NCBI RefSeq assembly: GCF_000732925.1
Contig: NZ_CP008953.1
Span: forward strand, 5,146,001-5,210,000
Reading direction: 5' to 3'
Source of the DNA: Amycolatopsis japonica
GTDB taxonomy: Bacteria > Actinomycetota > Actinomycetes > Mycobacteriales > Pseudonocardiaceae
Length of the DNA: 64,000 bases
This document shows, in pieces, positions 1-9,778 of the stretch. The position numbers and the translations under genes are program-made. Numbering within the stretch: the first letter of the stretch is position 1; each line of letters begins with the position of its first letter. The notes beneath the pieces are model-generated. The model worked only from the letters and a program-made list of their open reading frames with translations. It did not search any database and had not been told where the DNA came from.

Positions 1-3000
1 CTGGCCACGGTTTCCCAATGTCGCGGCGATACTGCCGAACAGGACGGCGAACTTCGGCGCCTCCGGCAATTCACCGGCCGCCGCGAGCAGGGTGCTCGCC
101 CCTTCGACCTTGGTGGCGAAGACCCGGTCGAAGGACGCCGGGTCCTTCTCGGCGATCAGCTTGTCCTCGATGACGCCCGCCGCGTAGACGATGCCGTCGA
201 GCCTGCCGTGTTCGGCGTGGATCTCCTTGACCGCGCGGTGCACGGCCTCCGCGTCGAGCATGTCCACCGAGTGGTACCGCACCGGGCTGCCGAGGTCGCC
301 GATCCGCCGCAACGTTCCGCGGACCTCGCGTTCGGACTCGATGAGCCGGATGGTCCGCTCGATCTCCGCCGGTTTGGTCAGTCCGCTCCCGATCAGGGCG
401 GCACGCAGCCCTTCCGTCGTCGTCGCGGTCGCGATTTCCGGTTCCTCGCCGTCGATGGGCACGGCGGTGCGGCCGAACAGTTCGATGCGGCACCGCGACG
501 CCGAGGCCAGCGTGGTGGCCAGCCGGGCGGTGATGCCCTTCGCCCCGCCGACCAGGAGGACGACCGAATCCCGGTCCAGGCCGAGCGCGTCGGCCTCGGC
601 CGTTCCGTCCCCGGCCGGACCTGCGCCCGTGCTGCCGAGCAGACCGAGGCCTTCCTCCGTCATCCGCAGACCACGCCGCGCGTCACCGCGGCGGACGACG
701 ACCGGCTCCCAGTCCCCGGCGGACAGCTCGGCGAGCAGGGTCTCCACTTGTTCGTCCACGGTGGATTCCGGATGCTGCTCCACCACGCGGGCGACCGTGT
801 CCGGATACTCCCTGGCCACCGTACGGAAGAAGCCGCGGGCACCGTCGGCGGGGCCGTTCGCGATGAGCCAGCGCGGACCTCGCGCCAAAACCGCTTGGTA
901 CAGCGGGAAATCGTCGGGGAACGACGGTGACAGGTGGAACACGCCGTCCGCGCCGTGCTCCGGTACGCCTTGGACCAGTTCGGTTTCGGCGCCGTACCCG
1001 GCGAGCCGGGCGGTGAGCATCTCGGCGACCTGACCTTCGCCGACGACGGCGAAACGGAGCCCGGCGAGTTCCTCGTCGGCGGGAGCGGCGCCGGCGAGAT
1101 CGAATTCCCGCATCAGGTAGCGCTTCGGCGCCACCACGACGGCACCGCTCTCTTCGGCGGGCTGGTCACCGGCGGGAACGCCGCCGAGCAGATCGGCGAG
1201 TTCGGCCGCTGTCCGAGCCTTGGCGAGAACTTCGGGGTCGCCGTCGGTCAGGCCCAGCCGGGTCGCGAGTTCCCCGGCGATCTCGGCCCGTTTGATCGAA
1301 TCGACGCTCAGATCGGCTTCGAGGTCCAGATCCGGCTCGATCATGTCCACCGGATAGCCGGTCCGCTCGCCGATCACCTCGACGACGGTGTCGAAGATCG
1401 AGCGTTCGGGCGCGACCTCGACGCGCACGGGCTCGGGTACCGAAGGAACGACGACGGGCGCGGGCGGCGGCACACCGGGATCGGTACCGAAGTAGCCGAG
1501 CAGGACGTCCCGTTGCGCGGCGATCATCTCGCGGCTGGTGCGGAGGAACTCCGAGATGAGCGCCTCACCGCCGTCGGTGCCGGGCCGGGAAGTCACGATC
1601 GCCTCCGTGGGGATTCGCTGGGCTGGGTGCAGGGCGGTGGCGGGGATCTCGCCGTCGGCGGTGCGGACGAGGTGTCCGTCGACGGTCCATCCCGCCTTCT
1701 TCGGCGGCCGTGCGGACAGCGCGTCCGTGCCCGCGCGGCCGGTGAACAACCGGCCGGTGCGGACGTCCGCGCCGGCGACCGCCAGCCTCGCCACGGCGGC
1801 GAGGAAGCCGGGGATCCCGGTGCGGCGGCCGCCTTCGAGAGTGACCGTCCGATGTGGACGGCCGTCGAGTACGGCATCGACGAGCCGGGCGAGGACCGAG
1901 CCGGGGCCCGCTTCGACGAACGTCCGGGCGCCCGCCGCGTACATGGCCTCGATCTGGTCGGCGAACCGCACCGGCGCGCCGATCTGCGCGGCCAGCCCGG
2001 CACGGATCCCGTCCGGAGTGGACGGGTAGGGCGCAGCGGTCTGGTTGGCCCACACCGGGATCTCCGGTGCCCTGACCGCGACGGTGCCGAGCACGCGGGC
2101 GAACTCCGCCTCCGCCGAGGCGACCAACGGGCTGTGGAACGCGCACGCGACCGGAAGGGATTTCGCGCCGATCCCGCGGTCGCGTAGCCGGTCCACCGCC
2201 ACACCGACGGCGTCCGTCGGCCCGGAGATCACCGTCTGTTTCGGCGAATTCCGGTTGGCGGTGACGACGGTCCCGGTCAGGCCCTCGGCGGCGAGCACCT
2301 CTTCGACGTCGGCCGGATTCGCGGCGACGGCCGCCATCGTTCCCGGGTCGCCGGTGCCGGTCGCGCCGAGGATCGCCTCCGCCCGCGCGCGGCTGAGGTC
2401 CAGCAGCGAAGCCGAACTCAACGCACCGGCGACGGTCAGCGCGACGAGTTCGCCGTAGCTGTGACCTGCCACCATCGAGGGCCGGACACCGGCCGTACCC
2501 AGCAGGTGGTGCGCGGCGAGCCCCACGATGCCGAGCGCGGGTTGCGCGGCCCGGGTGTCGGTCAGCCGGGCACGTTGGGCCTCGCGTCCGGCCTCGTCGA
2601 ACGCGGTGGGCGGGAACAGGACGTCGACCGTGGTCCCGCCGCGCGCGAGGTAGCGCCGCAGTTCGGGGAACGCGACGAACAGCTCCGCGAACATCCCCGG
2701 CCGCTGGCCGCCCTGCCCGGGGAAGAGGAACGCGATCTCGCCCACCGGCGCGTCGTCGTCGGCGGCGAAGATACCCGCGTCCTCGTCCCGCTCCCCCGCG
2801 ATGGCGCGGCGGAGCAACCCGGCCAGTTCGTCCACAGTGGACGCCAGAATGGCGAACCTCGGCCGCCCGTCCCGGGTTTCCGCCCGACGGGACGCGGCGA
2901 ACGCCAGATCACGCAGCCGCCAACCCTGTCCCGTGGCGGCCAGGAGATCCTGCGCGTCCTTGTCACCCGCGAACAGGAAGAGCTCGGCAGGCCAATCATC

Positions 3001-6000
3001 GAGGGTTTTCGCGGGTGGGACGGCGCCTTCGTGCGCGGCGAGGACGACGTGGAAGTTCGTGCCGCCGAACCCGAACGCGCTCACTCCGGCGACGCGTTCG
3101 GTCTCGGCCCACGGCCGGGCCTCGGTGTGGAACGCGAACGGGCTGGTCGCCGGGTCCCACGCCGGATTCGGCTTCGCCAGGTGCAGCGTCGGCGGTTTGA
3201 CGCCGGTGTGCAGCGCGAGGCTCGCCTTGATCAACCCGGCCAGCCCGGCGGCGCATTTCGTGTGCCCGATCTGGGATTTCACCGAACCGAGCGCGCACCG
3301 GCCGGGTTCGGCGCCCGCTTCGGTGAACACCTCGGTCAGGGTGGTGAGTTCGGTGCGGTCGCCGACGACGGTGCCGGTGCCGTGCGCTTCGACGAGCCCG
3401 ACCCGCGACGGTGAGATCCCGGCGTTGCGGTACGCCCTGGTCAGCGCGTTGTGCTGCCCTTCCGGCCGAGGCGCGGTGAGCCCGAGTGCCCGTCCGTCGC
3501 TGGCACTGCCGACGCCCTTGATGACGGCGTACACGCGGTCGCCGTCGCGTTCGGCATCCGCCAGCCGTTTCAGGACGACGCACGCGACGCCCTCGCCCAG
3601 CGCGATCCCGTCCGCGTCGCTGTCGAAGGTGGCCGAGCGGCCGGACGGCGAGAGCGCGTGCACCGAGGAGAACAGCAGGTAGTCGTTGATGCCGTTGTGC
3701 AGGTCGGCGCCGCCGCACAGGACGAGATCGCTGGTGCCGCTGACAAGTTCCTTGCAGGCGACGTCGACGGCGGTCAGCGACGAGGCGCACGCCGCGTCGA
3801 CCGTGTAGTTCGCGCCGCCGAGGTCGAGCCGGTTCGCGACCCGGCCCGCGATGACGTTCGCGAGCACGCCGGGGAACGAGTCCTCGGTCAGGCGCGGCAA
3901 CTGGCGGTCGAGGTCGGCCGGGAGTTCGCCGAGGTAGGACGGCAGCACGGTCCGCAGGGTCATCGCGTTGGACAGGTCGCTCCCGGCTTCGGCGCCGAAG
4001 ACCACCGACGTGCGGGACCGGTCGAAATCGCGTTCGGCGTATCCGGCGTCGGCGAGCGCCCGCCGCGACACTTCCAGCGCCAGCAGCTGGACGGGTTCGA
4101 TACTCGCGAGCGACGCGGGCGGGATGCCGTGGTCGAGCGGGTCGAACGGGATCTCCGGCAGGAAACCGCCCCAGCGTGACGGCGTCTTCTCGCCATCGCC
4201 GCCGGGCGCGTAGTAGAGCGCCGGATCCCAGCGCCGGGCCGGGACCTCGGTGACGGAGTCCGCTCCGGACAGGATGTTCGCCCAGAACGCGGCGAGATCT
4301 CCGGCCTGCGGGAAGACCCCGGCCATCCCCACGATGGCGATGTCGAGCGGTGCCGGCACGGGCTCGTCGGCCGGGACGCTCAGCAGTTCGGCGGCGCGGG
4401 CGGCGAGGAACGCCTGGGCCCCGGGGCCGACGGCCTCGTGCAACCGGGCGATCGTCGTGACCTCGGACCGCAGCACGGCGACATCGCCCGCCATGAACAT
4501 GCCTTCGGCGAGCTGCCGATCCTCACCGACCGGGTTGAGCGCGTCCCCGACCCGCTCGATTCCCTTGCTCGCCAGGCGAAGCCGTCCGACGTTGAGCTTC
4601 TCCAGCCGTTCCCAGGCTTCGCGATCGGGCACGTCCTTCAGCGCGCGTTTGAGTTCCGCGTATTCGGTGGTGAACGCCGAACGCACGCACCGTGTCGCGT
4701 GTCCCGGCGCGGTCTCCAGCAGGTCGGTGCGCGTGGCTTCGACGACCTGGCGCTGGAACAACGGCAGGACGGCGCCCGCCCGGACGGCCTCCTCGGTGAA
4801 CAGGTACGCGGTGCCCATCAGCAGGCCGACCGTCGCGCCGAGCCGGGTCAGCGGGGCCGCGGCGGCGGTGACCATCGCGGCCGAGCGTTCGTCGTGGATG
4901 CCACCGGCGAAGTACACCTCGACCTCTGCCGCGTACTCACGGAGCACGTCGATCTGGGCTTCCCACAAGGGAAAACTCGCCCTCGGCCCGACATGCCCAC
5001 CACATTCGGCACCTTCGAAGACGAATTTGCGCGCGCCCGCTTCGAGGAACTGGCGCAGCAAACCCGGCGACGGGACGTGCAGGAACGTCGAGATGCCTGC
5101 CTCTTCCAGCGCCTTCGCCTGCGCCGGACGGCCGCCGGCGATGATGGCGTGGCTCGGCCGGATCTCGCGGATCACCTCGAGCTGCGCGGCACGGACGTCC
5201 TCGGCCGCGAACCCGAGCACGCCGACGCCCCAGGGCGCGTCACCCAACGCCGACTTGGTCGCTTCGAGCATCTCGCGGGTCCGCGCGGCCCCGGACAACG
5301 CCAGCGCCAGGAACGGCAGCGCTCCCCCGGCGGCGACGGCCCGCGCGAATTCGGGCTGGTCGCTGACCCGGGTCATCGGTCCCTGCGCGAGCGGCAACGG
5401 GTCACCGGAAGCGGCGAGACCCTCGGCGATCGACGCGCGAACACCGTGGATCGCGGCCGGGAGGGTTCCCCAGCGGTCGCGGAACCGCTCGGGCAGGAAG
5501 GCGTCCTGACCGGCTTCGACCGGCCGTCGGCGGAGGCGCCGGACACCACCGTCCACAATGGTCTCGGAACCGTCGAGGCCTTCCAGTGCCCTCGTGACGT
5601 CCGACGGGAGTTCCGCTTCGGGGAGCAGCGCGAACGCCGTGTCGAGGACGACACCGGCGGCGCCTCCGGCCACGGCGGCGGCCGCGGTGTGCGCGCCGAT
5701 CCCGCCGTACGCCCAGACCGGGACGCCGATCGCCGGATCGGCCAGCAACTGCTGCAGGAACACGAAGGTGCCGAGTTCGCCGACGCTGCCGCCCGCCTCG
5801 TGGCCGCGGGCGACGAGCCCGTCCGCACCGGCGACGACGGCTCGCACGGCTTCGTCCCGGCTCGTGACTTCGACGAGCGTCCGACGGCTCGCGAAGTCCA
5901 CAGTGGACAGCGGTGTGCCCGCGGCGAGCAGAACCGTGTGCGCCGCGGAAGGAAGGTCGACCGGTCCCGCGACACGGACGCCGAAGCCGGTCGCGAGCAA

Positions 6001-6192
6001 GTCCTCCGCCAGGTCGAGTTCTTCGCGGGCCGTCCGGTTTCCGCTGGTCAGATCCAGGACGCCGAGCGCACCGGCCCGCGCCGCCGCGGCGGTGAACCGC
6101 GCGGACGGAACACGATGAGGGTGCATCGCGATGAGCAGATCCGCCGTACCGGTCAACGTTGAGGCATCGGCGCCACGAATCGACTTACCCAC
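1..6192 (-). CDS. Pfa-like type I polyketide/secondary-lipid synthase (PfaD-like ER-KS-AT-ACP-KR), 3' end outside window
   Basis: This reading frame is open to the window edge and shows 2064 residues without a stop. It starts at GTG 6192, with GGAGG six bases upstream. Residues 1-230 look like a degenerate flavin TIM barrel (VWAYGGIG). Residues 260-560 are a PfaD/nitronate-monooxygenase-type enoyl reductase (ECGGHVGPR, His400; YFAGGIHDE). The KS spans about 612-1040 (DAACASS, Cys802; EAHGTGT; GHTKCAAG). The AT spans about 1150-1450 (GQGGQRPGM; GHSYGE, Ser1245). A single ACP has DLSVDSIKRAEI (Ser1632), the DSIKR form typical of PUFA synthases. The KR (GGAKGI near 1878) is cut before its catalytic Tyr. 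By family, it should build and reduce a fatty or polyene chain from malonyl units iteratively. A dehydratase and other partner genes would be expected beyond position 1. The product is unknown. Confidence 0.93.
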   Translation of the reverse strand, partial: MGKSIRGADASTLTGTADLLIAMHPHRVPSARFTAAAARAGALGVLDLTSGNRTAREELDLAEDLLATGFGVRVAGPVDLPSAAHTVLLAAGTPLSTVDFASRRTLVEVTSRDEAVRAVVAGADGLVARGHEAGGSVGELGTFVFLQQLLADPAIGVPVWAYGGIGAHTAAAAVAGGAAGVVLDTAFALLPEAELPSDVTRALEGLDGSETIVDGGVRRLRRRPVEAGQDAFLPERFRDRWGTLPAAIHGVRASIAEGLAASGDPLPLAQGPMTRVSDQPEFARAVAAGGALPFLALALSGAARTREMLEATKSALGDAPWGVGVLGFAAEDVRAAQLEVIREIRPSHAIIAGGRPAQAKALEEAGISTFLHVPSPGLLRQFLEAGARKFVFEGAECGGHVGPRASFPLWEAQIDVLREYAAEVEVYFAGGIHDERSAAMVTAAAAPLTRLGATVGLLMGTAYLFTEEAVRAGAVLPLFQRQVVEATRTDLLETAPGHATRCVRSAFTTEYAELKRALKDVPDREAWERLEKLNVGRLRLASKGIERVGDALNPVGEDRQLAEGMFMAGDVAVLRSEVTTIARLHEAVGPGAQAFLAARAAELLSVPADEPVPAPLDIAIVGMAGVFPQAGDLAAFWANILSGADSVTEVPARRWDPALYYAPGGDGEKTPSRWGGFLPEIPFDPLDHGIPPASLASIEPVQLLALEVSRRALADAGYAERDFDRSRTSVVFGAEAGSDLSNAMTLRTVLPSYLGELPADLDRQLPRLTEDSFPGVLANVIAGRVANRLDLGGANYTVDAACASSLTAVDVACKELVSGTSDLVLCGGADLHNGINDYLLFSSVHALSPSGRSATFDSDADGIALGEGVACVVLKRLADAERDGDRVYAVIKGVGSASDGRALGLTAPRPEGQHNALTRAYRNAGISPSRVGLVEAHGTGTVVGDRTELTTLTEVFTEAGAEPGRCALGSVKSQIGHTKCAAGLAGLIKASLALHTGVKPPTLHLAKPNPAWDPATSPFAFHTEARPWAETERVAGVSAFGFGGTNFHVVLAAHEGAVPPAKTLDDWPAELFLFAGDKDAQDLLAATGQGWRLRDLAFAASRRAETRDGRPRFAILASTVDELAGLLRRAIAGERDEDAGIFAADDDAPVGEIAFLFPGQGGQRPGMFAELFVAFPELRRYLARGGTTVDVLFPPTAFDEAGREAQRARLTDTRAAQPALGIVGLAAHHLLGTAGVRPSMVAGHSYGELVALTVAGALSSASLLDLSRARAEAILGATGTGDPGTMAAVAANPADVEEVLAAEGLTGTVVTANRNSPKQTVISGPTDAVGVAVDRLRDRGIGAKSLPVACAFHSPLVASAEAEFARVLGTVAVRAPEIPVWANQTAAPYPSTPDGIRAGLAAQIGAPVRFADQIEAMYAAGARTFVEAGPGSVLARLVDAVLDGRPHRTVTLEGGRRTGIPGFLAAVARLAVAGADVRTGRLFTGRAGTDALSARPPKKAGWTVDGHLVRTADGEIPATALHPAQRIPTEAIVTSRPGTDGGEALISEFLRTSREMIAAQRDVLLGYFGTDPGVPPPAPVVVPSVPEPVRVEVAPERSIFDTVVEVIGERTGYPVDMIEPDLDLEADLSVDSIKRAEIAGELATRLGLTDGDPEVLAKARTAAELADLLGGVPAGDQPAEESGAVVVAPKRYLMREFDLAGAAPADEELAGLRFAVVGEGQVAEMLTARLAGYGAETELVQGVPEHGADGVFHLSPSFPDDFPLYQAVLARGPRWLIANGPADGARGFFRTVAREYPDTVARVVEQHPESTVDEQVETLLAELSAGDWEPVVVRRGDARRGLRMTEEGLGLLGSTGAGPAGDGTAEADALGLDRDSVVLLVGGAKGITARLATTLASASRCRIELFGRTAVPIDGEEPEIATATTTEGLRAALIGSGLTKPAEIERTIRLIESEREVRGTLRRIGDLGSPVRYHSVDMLDAEAVHRAVKEIHAEHGRLDGIVYAAGVIEDKLIAEKDPASFDRVFATKVEGASTLLAAAGELPEAPKFAVLFGSIAATLGNRGQ

Positions 6193-6236
6193 GGGAAGCC
6201 TCCGGCACACGGAAGAGTGACTTGGTTACCGGGCGT

Positions 6237-6265
6237 ACTTAAACGCAGGCGAGGCTTCACGTCAA
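6237..6265 (-). promoter_or_regulatory. Probable promoter of the Pfa-like synthase
   Basis: Read on the minus strand, TTGACG (6265-6260) is followed after 17 bases by TTAAGT (6242-6237). This gives a leader of roughly 38 nt that contains the GGAGG ribosome site before GTG 6192. It is a good match to a housekeeping sigma promoter; the assignment is by eye. Confidence 0.45.
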
Positions 6266-6602
6266 TACTCGACAGTAGGGTTTCCGCTCACAGGAACCGG
6301 ATGGCGGTACGCCGACCTTGTGAAACGCGAAGTCCGTCGCGGGAATTTAGCGTCCCGGATACACACGGGACATCCAAGAGGCCGGGTTTTTCCTGCCCCT
6401 ACAGGAAAGGACAGTCAACGACCAGGTGTCCCAACGTCCGATACGCCATCCGGCGTGTTACCCGGAGTTCACCATTCCGCTTTCGTCGGACCACCGGATT
6501 CAGTGGTCCGTACCCATTTCCGGAAATCGACTCCCTTTCGCCCTATCGTCGGTAGCCCGGCGCCGGGAGTTTCGGTATCACGCGCGAAAAACATGAAGGG
6601 AA
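6266..6602. other. Non-coding gap upstream of the synthase
   Basis: About 340 bases between the synthase promoter and the end of the LysR gene. It is visibly less G+C-rich than its surroundings, and short frames across it lack a convincing ribosome site. I see no RNA gene or strong hairpin. It probably holds upstream control sites for the synthase. Confidence 0.4.
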
Positions 6603-7508
6603 TCAGCGGGATTTCGCATTTCGGACGGCGATGCCCAGCAGTTCCGCGGCCGGACCGGCGAGCCGCCGCCCGGCGGGCCACACCGCGCGCAGCTCCCGGC
6701 CGAAGTCGACGCCGTCCACCGCGACCGCGACGAGCCGTCGATCGGCGACGTCCCGGGCGATGGCGAGCTCGCTGATCACCGCCGGTCCGGCGCCCGCGAT
6801 CACCGCGTTGCGGACGGCGGAGGCGGAACCCAGTTCCAGCAACGGTTTCGCCGGACCGACCCCGGCCTTGCGCAGTGCGGCGTCCACCGTCTCCCTGGTC
6901 CCGGAACCGAGTTCACGCACCACGAGCGGCGTGATCGCCAGCTCGGCCGCGGTCACCGGGCGGCGTTTGCGCGCCCACGGATGGCTCGCGGGCACGACGA
7001 GGACGAGACGGTCGGTCGCCACCCGCCGCGACGAGAGGCCGGGCAGCGAACCGGGCGATTCGACGAAGCCGAGATCGACCTTGCCCTCGCGCGCCATTTC
7101 GGCGGCCTGGTCGGAGTTGGTGACCTCCAGCCCGAGGTACAGCCCGGGGTCACCGCGTTTGAGCTCGCCGATCCAGCCCGGCACCAGGTACTCGGCCAGC
7201 GTCATGCTCGCGGCGACCCGCAGATGCGCCTCGTGCTGGGTGCGCAGCGCCTCGGCGCCGTCGAGCAGACCGTCGATTTCGGACAGCACGCGATGCGCCC
7301 AGCCCGCGATGACCCGGCCGTCGGGGGTGAGCGCGGAGCCGCGCCGCGTACGGTCGACCAGCACCAGCCCCAGCCGTCGCTCGACTGTGGACAGTCGTTT
7401 GCTCGCGGACGGCTGCGCGATCCCGAGGCTGGCCGCGGCCTGTCCGATACTGCCGAGCTCGTCCACGAGCACGAGCAGGCGCAGGGAGTCCAGATCGGGT
7501 GTGGTCAT
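6603..7508 (-). CDS. LysR-family transcriptional regulator
   Basis: A 301-residue protein of normal LTTR length. The N-terminal winged helix covers residues 4-62 (LGSIGQAAASLGIAQPSAS then RLGLVLVDRT), and a periplasmic-binding-like effector domain follows from about residue 90. ATG 7508 is chosen because the motif-bearing HTH starts at once; the upstream ATG at 7556 would add 16 unrelated residues and run into the divergent gene. It faces a YeiH-type transporter gene across 71 bases, the usual LTTR-target arrangement (compare YeiE/YeiH in enterobacteria), so it probably controls that gene and itself. It also lies upstream of the Pfa-like synthase in the same direction, but 410 bases separate them. 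The effector is unknown. Confidence 0.9.
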   Translation of the reverse strand: MTTPDLDSLRLLVLVDELGSIGQAAASLGIAQPSASKRLSTVERRLGLVLVDRTRRGSALTPDGRVIAGWAHRVLSEIDGLLDGAEALRTQHEAHLRVAASMTLAEYLVPGWIGELKRGDPGLYLGLEVTNSDQAAEMAREGKVDLGFVESPGSLPGLSSRRVATDRLVLVVPASHPWARKRRPVTAAELAITPLVVRELGSGTRETVDAALRKAGVGPAKPLLELGSASAVRNAVIAGAGPAVISELAIARDVADRRLVAVAVDGVDFGRELRAVWPAGRRLAGPAAELLGIAVRNAKSR

Positions 7509-7579
7509 AGCCCAAGTGTATGACCTACCCCCGGTATTCCCGGCTACCGAGGCCACGCCGGCCGGGCGAAGCTCGAACC

Positions 7580-8569
7580 ATGAGCACCACGCACGCGAGA
7601 CCGACGAAGCCCTACCTCACGGCCTTGGCCGTCACCGGCGCCGGAGTGGCCGCCGCGTACCTGGTCGGCACCGCTTTCCCGGTCGTCAGCGCGCTCACCA
7701 TCGCCGTCGTGCTCGGCATCCTCACCGGTTCGCTGTCGTCGGTGTCGGAGGAGACCCGGAAGGCCATCGCCGGGATCACCAAGAAGCTGCTTCGCGCCGG
7801 CGTCGTACTGCTCGGTCTCCAGCTCTCGCTCCCGGCCGTCCTCGCGCTCGGCCCCGGCACCCTGCTCGCCGTCGTGCTCACGGTCGGCATCACCTTCCTC
7901 GGCACCATCGGCCTCGGCAGGCTCCTCGGCGTGCCACGCGGCCTGGCGATGCTGGTCGCGACCGGATTCTCGATCTGCGGCGCGTCCGCCATCGCCGCCA
8001 TGGAAGGCGTGGTGAAACGCGAGGACTCGGACGTCGCGACCGCCGTCGCGCTGGTCACCTTCTACGGCGGGCTCGCCATCGCCGCGGTCCCGTTGATCGG
8101 CGGCTGGCTGCGGCTCGACGCGGCCCGCATCGGTGAATGGGCCGGGCTCAGCGTGCACGAGGTCGCGCAGGTCGTCGCCGCGGCCACCCCCGCGGGCAGT
8201 GCCGCCATCGCGGTCGCCATCGTGATCAAGCTCAGCCGGGTGGTCCTGCTCGCCCCCATGGTCGCCGCGGTCGGCGTGCACGAACGGAACCGTCCCGTCG
8301 ACGGCAAGCGGCCGCCGCTCGTCCCGCTGTTCGTTATCGGCTTCCTGGCGATGGCCGCGCTGCGCAGCACCGGGATCGTGCCGGGTCTCGCGCTCGACGT
8401 CGCCAAGATCGCCTGCACGCTGCTGTTGGCCGGAGCGCTGTTCGGGCTGGGCTGCGCGGTCCGGATCGGCACGCTCGTCCGCACCGGCGGCCGTGCCCTG
8501 GTGCTCGGGCTGCTCTCCACCCTGCTGGTCGGGACCACCGCGCTGGTCACGCTGACCGTGCTCGGCTGA
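7580..8569 (+). CDS. YeiH/UPF0324 (PSE) family membrane transporter
   Basis: A 329-residue integral membrane protein with about ten hydrophobic segments. It carries the family signature SICGASAIAA near residue 135 and a second conserved VAQVVAAATPAG segment near residue 200. Members of this putative sulfate exporter family are thought to export sulfate or sulfonate-like anions; the substrate here is inferred only. Start ATG 7580 (MSTTHARPTK) places a short polar head before the first membrane helix; an upstream in-frame ATG at 7520 lies next to the LysR start. The 3' end overlaps the convergent MFS gene by 23 bases, so there is no room for a terminator between them. Confidence 0.88.
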   Translation: MSTTHARPTKPYLTALAVTGAGVAAAYLVGTAFPVVSALTIAVVLGILTGSLSSVSEETRKAIAGITKKLLRAGVVLLGLQLSLPAVLALGPGTLLAVVLTVGITFLGTIGLGRLLGVPRGLAMLVATGFSICGASAIAAMEGVVKREDSDVATAVALVTFYGGLAIAAVPLIGGWLRLDAARIGEWAGLSVHEVAQVVAAATPAGSAAIAVAIVIKLSRVVLLAPMVAAVGVHERNRPVDGKRPPLVPLFVIGFLAMAALRSTGIVPGLALDVAKIACTLLLAGALFGLGCAVRIGTLVRTGGRALVLGLLSTLLVGTTALVTLTVLG

Positions 8570-9722
8570 GGACCGCCACCGCGAGCAGCGCGACCACGCC
8601 GCCGGTGACCATCACGGCCGGGACGGACACCGCGTCGACGACCAGTCCGCCGAGCAACGCGCCCGCCGAGAGGGTCGCTTGGAACGACGAGGTGAACAGC
8701 ACCGACGCCGCCTCGGGCGCCTGCGGAGCCGCCCTCGCGAACCACGTTCCCGAACAGACCGGGACGGCACCGTAGGCGAAACCCCAGACCACCAGCAGCG
8801 CGAGCGCGCCAGGTTCCGTGTCGCCGAGGAACGGCAACGCGCAGGTCACCATGCCGATCAGGCCCGCCGCGGCGAGGAAGGTCAGCCGGAGGTCGCGCGC
8901 GATCGCCGCCCCGGCGGCGAAGTTGCCGGCGATCCCGGCGGTGCCGTAGATGAACAGGAAGACGGTGATCAGCTCCGGGCTCACCTGCGTCACCTGGCGC
9001 AGGAGCGGCGTGACGTAGGTGTAGGTCCCGAAATGGGCGAGCACGACCAGCACCGTGACGAGCAGCCCGAGCCGGGTCGCCCGCTGACGGGTCATCTCGC
9101 GCAGGACGCCGAGCCGGGTCGCACCCGCCGACGGCAGTGGGGGCAAGGCCAACGCCAGCGCCGCGAGGACACCGGCCGTGAACACGGCCATCACGGCGAA
9201 AGCGGCCCGCCAGCCGAAAAGTTCGCCGAGGAAGGTGCCCGCGGGCACGCCCAGCACCGAGCCGAGCGGGACGGCGGAGAAGATCACCGCGGTCGCCGTG
9301 CCCGCGCGTTCCGGGCCGACGAGCCGGGCGGCGAGCCCGGACCCGATCGCCCAGAAGGCGCCGATCACCAGCCCGACGAGAACTCGCGAGACCAGCACGG
9401 CCCAGTACGCGTGCGCCGTCGCCGCGAGGACGTCGGACAGCGCCAGCACCACCATCAGCGCGCACAGCAGGATCCGGCGGTCGAGCCGTCCGGCGGCGAC
9501 GGTGACGGCCGGGGCCGCGAGCGCGGCGAGGAACCCCGGCAGGGTCATGGTCAGGCCCGCCGTCCCCGGCGTGATCCGGAAGTCCTCGCCGATCGGGGTC
9601 AGGAGGCCGATCGGCAGGATCTCCGTGGTGACAAGGGAGAAGATCCCGAGTGTCACCGCGAGGACGGCGAGCCATCCCTTCAGCGGGGTCCGCGCGGAGG
9701 TGTCGAGGGTCGAAGCGGTCAT
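8547..9722 (-). CDS. MFS exporter, DHA1 type (12 TM)
   Basis: A 391-residue protein with twelve predicted membrane helices. It has the DHA1 pattern: TTEILPIGLLTPI in helix 1, a GRLDRR loop, and a second-half VLAHFGTYTYVTPLL segment as in the AraJ/YdhP/NepI drug and sugar efflux group. It would export small molecules by proton antiport. The start ATG 9722 has GGAG a few bases upstream. It overlaps the tail of the convergent YeiH gene and is followed upstream by another exporter gene on the same strand (56-base gap), possibly co-transcribed. Substrate not predictable. Confidence 0.88.
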   Translation of the reverse strand: MTASTLDTSARTPLKGWLAVLAVTLGIFSLVTTEILPIGLLTPIGEDFRITPGTAGLTMTLPGFLAALAAPAVTVAAGRLDRRILLCALMVVLALSDVLAATAHAYWAVLVSRVLVGLVIGAFWAIGSGLAARLVGPERAGTATAVIFSAVPLGSVLGVPAGTFLGELFGWRAAFAVMAVFTAGVLAALALALPPLPSAGATRLGVLREMTRQRATRLGLLVTVLVVLAHFGTYTYVTPLLRQVTQVSPELITVFLFIYGTAGIAGNFAAGAAIARDLRLTFLAAAGLIGMVTCALPFLGDTEPGALALLVVWGFAYGAVPVCSGTWFARAAPQAPEAASVLFTSSFQATLSAGALLGGLVVDAVSVPAVMVTGGVVALLAVAVLSRARSA

Positions 9723-9778
9723 GTGCTCCAGCCCATCACCGCGCGGGCACCGCGGTCTGGCGGATTCGCGACGTTGAT

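Noticed and set aside
191..6162. Long plus-strand and minus-strand frames (up to 574 residues) across the left end
   Set aside because: They are shadows of the megasynthase frame. They are Arg/Pro/Gly-rich, lack family motifs and ribosome sites, while the minus frame reading to position 1 carries all the KS, AT, ACP and KR motifs.
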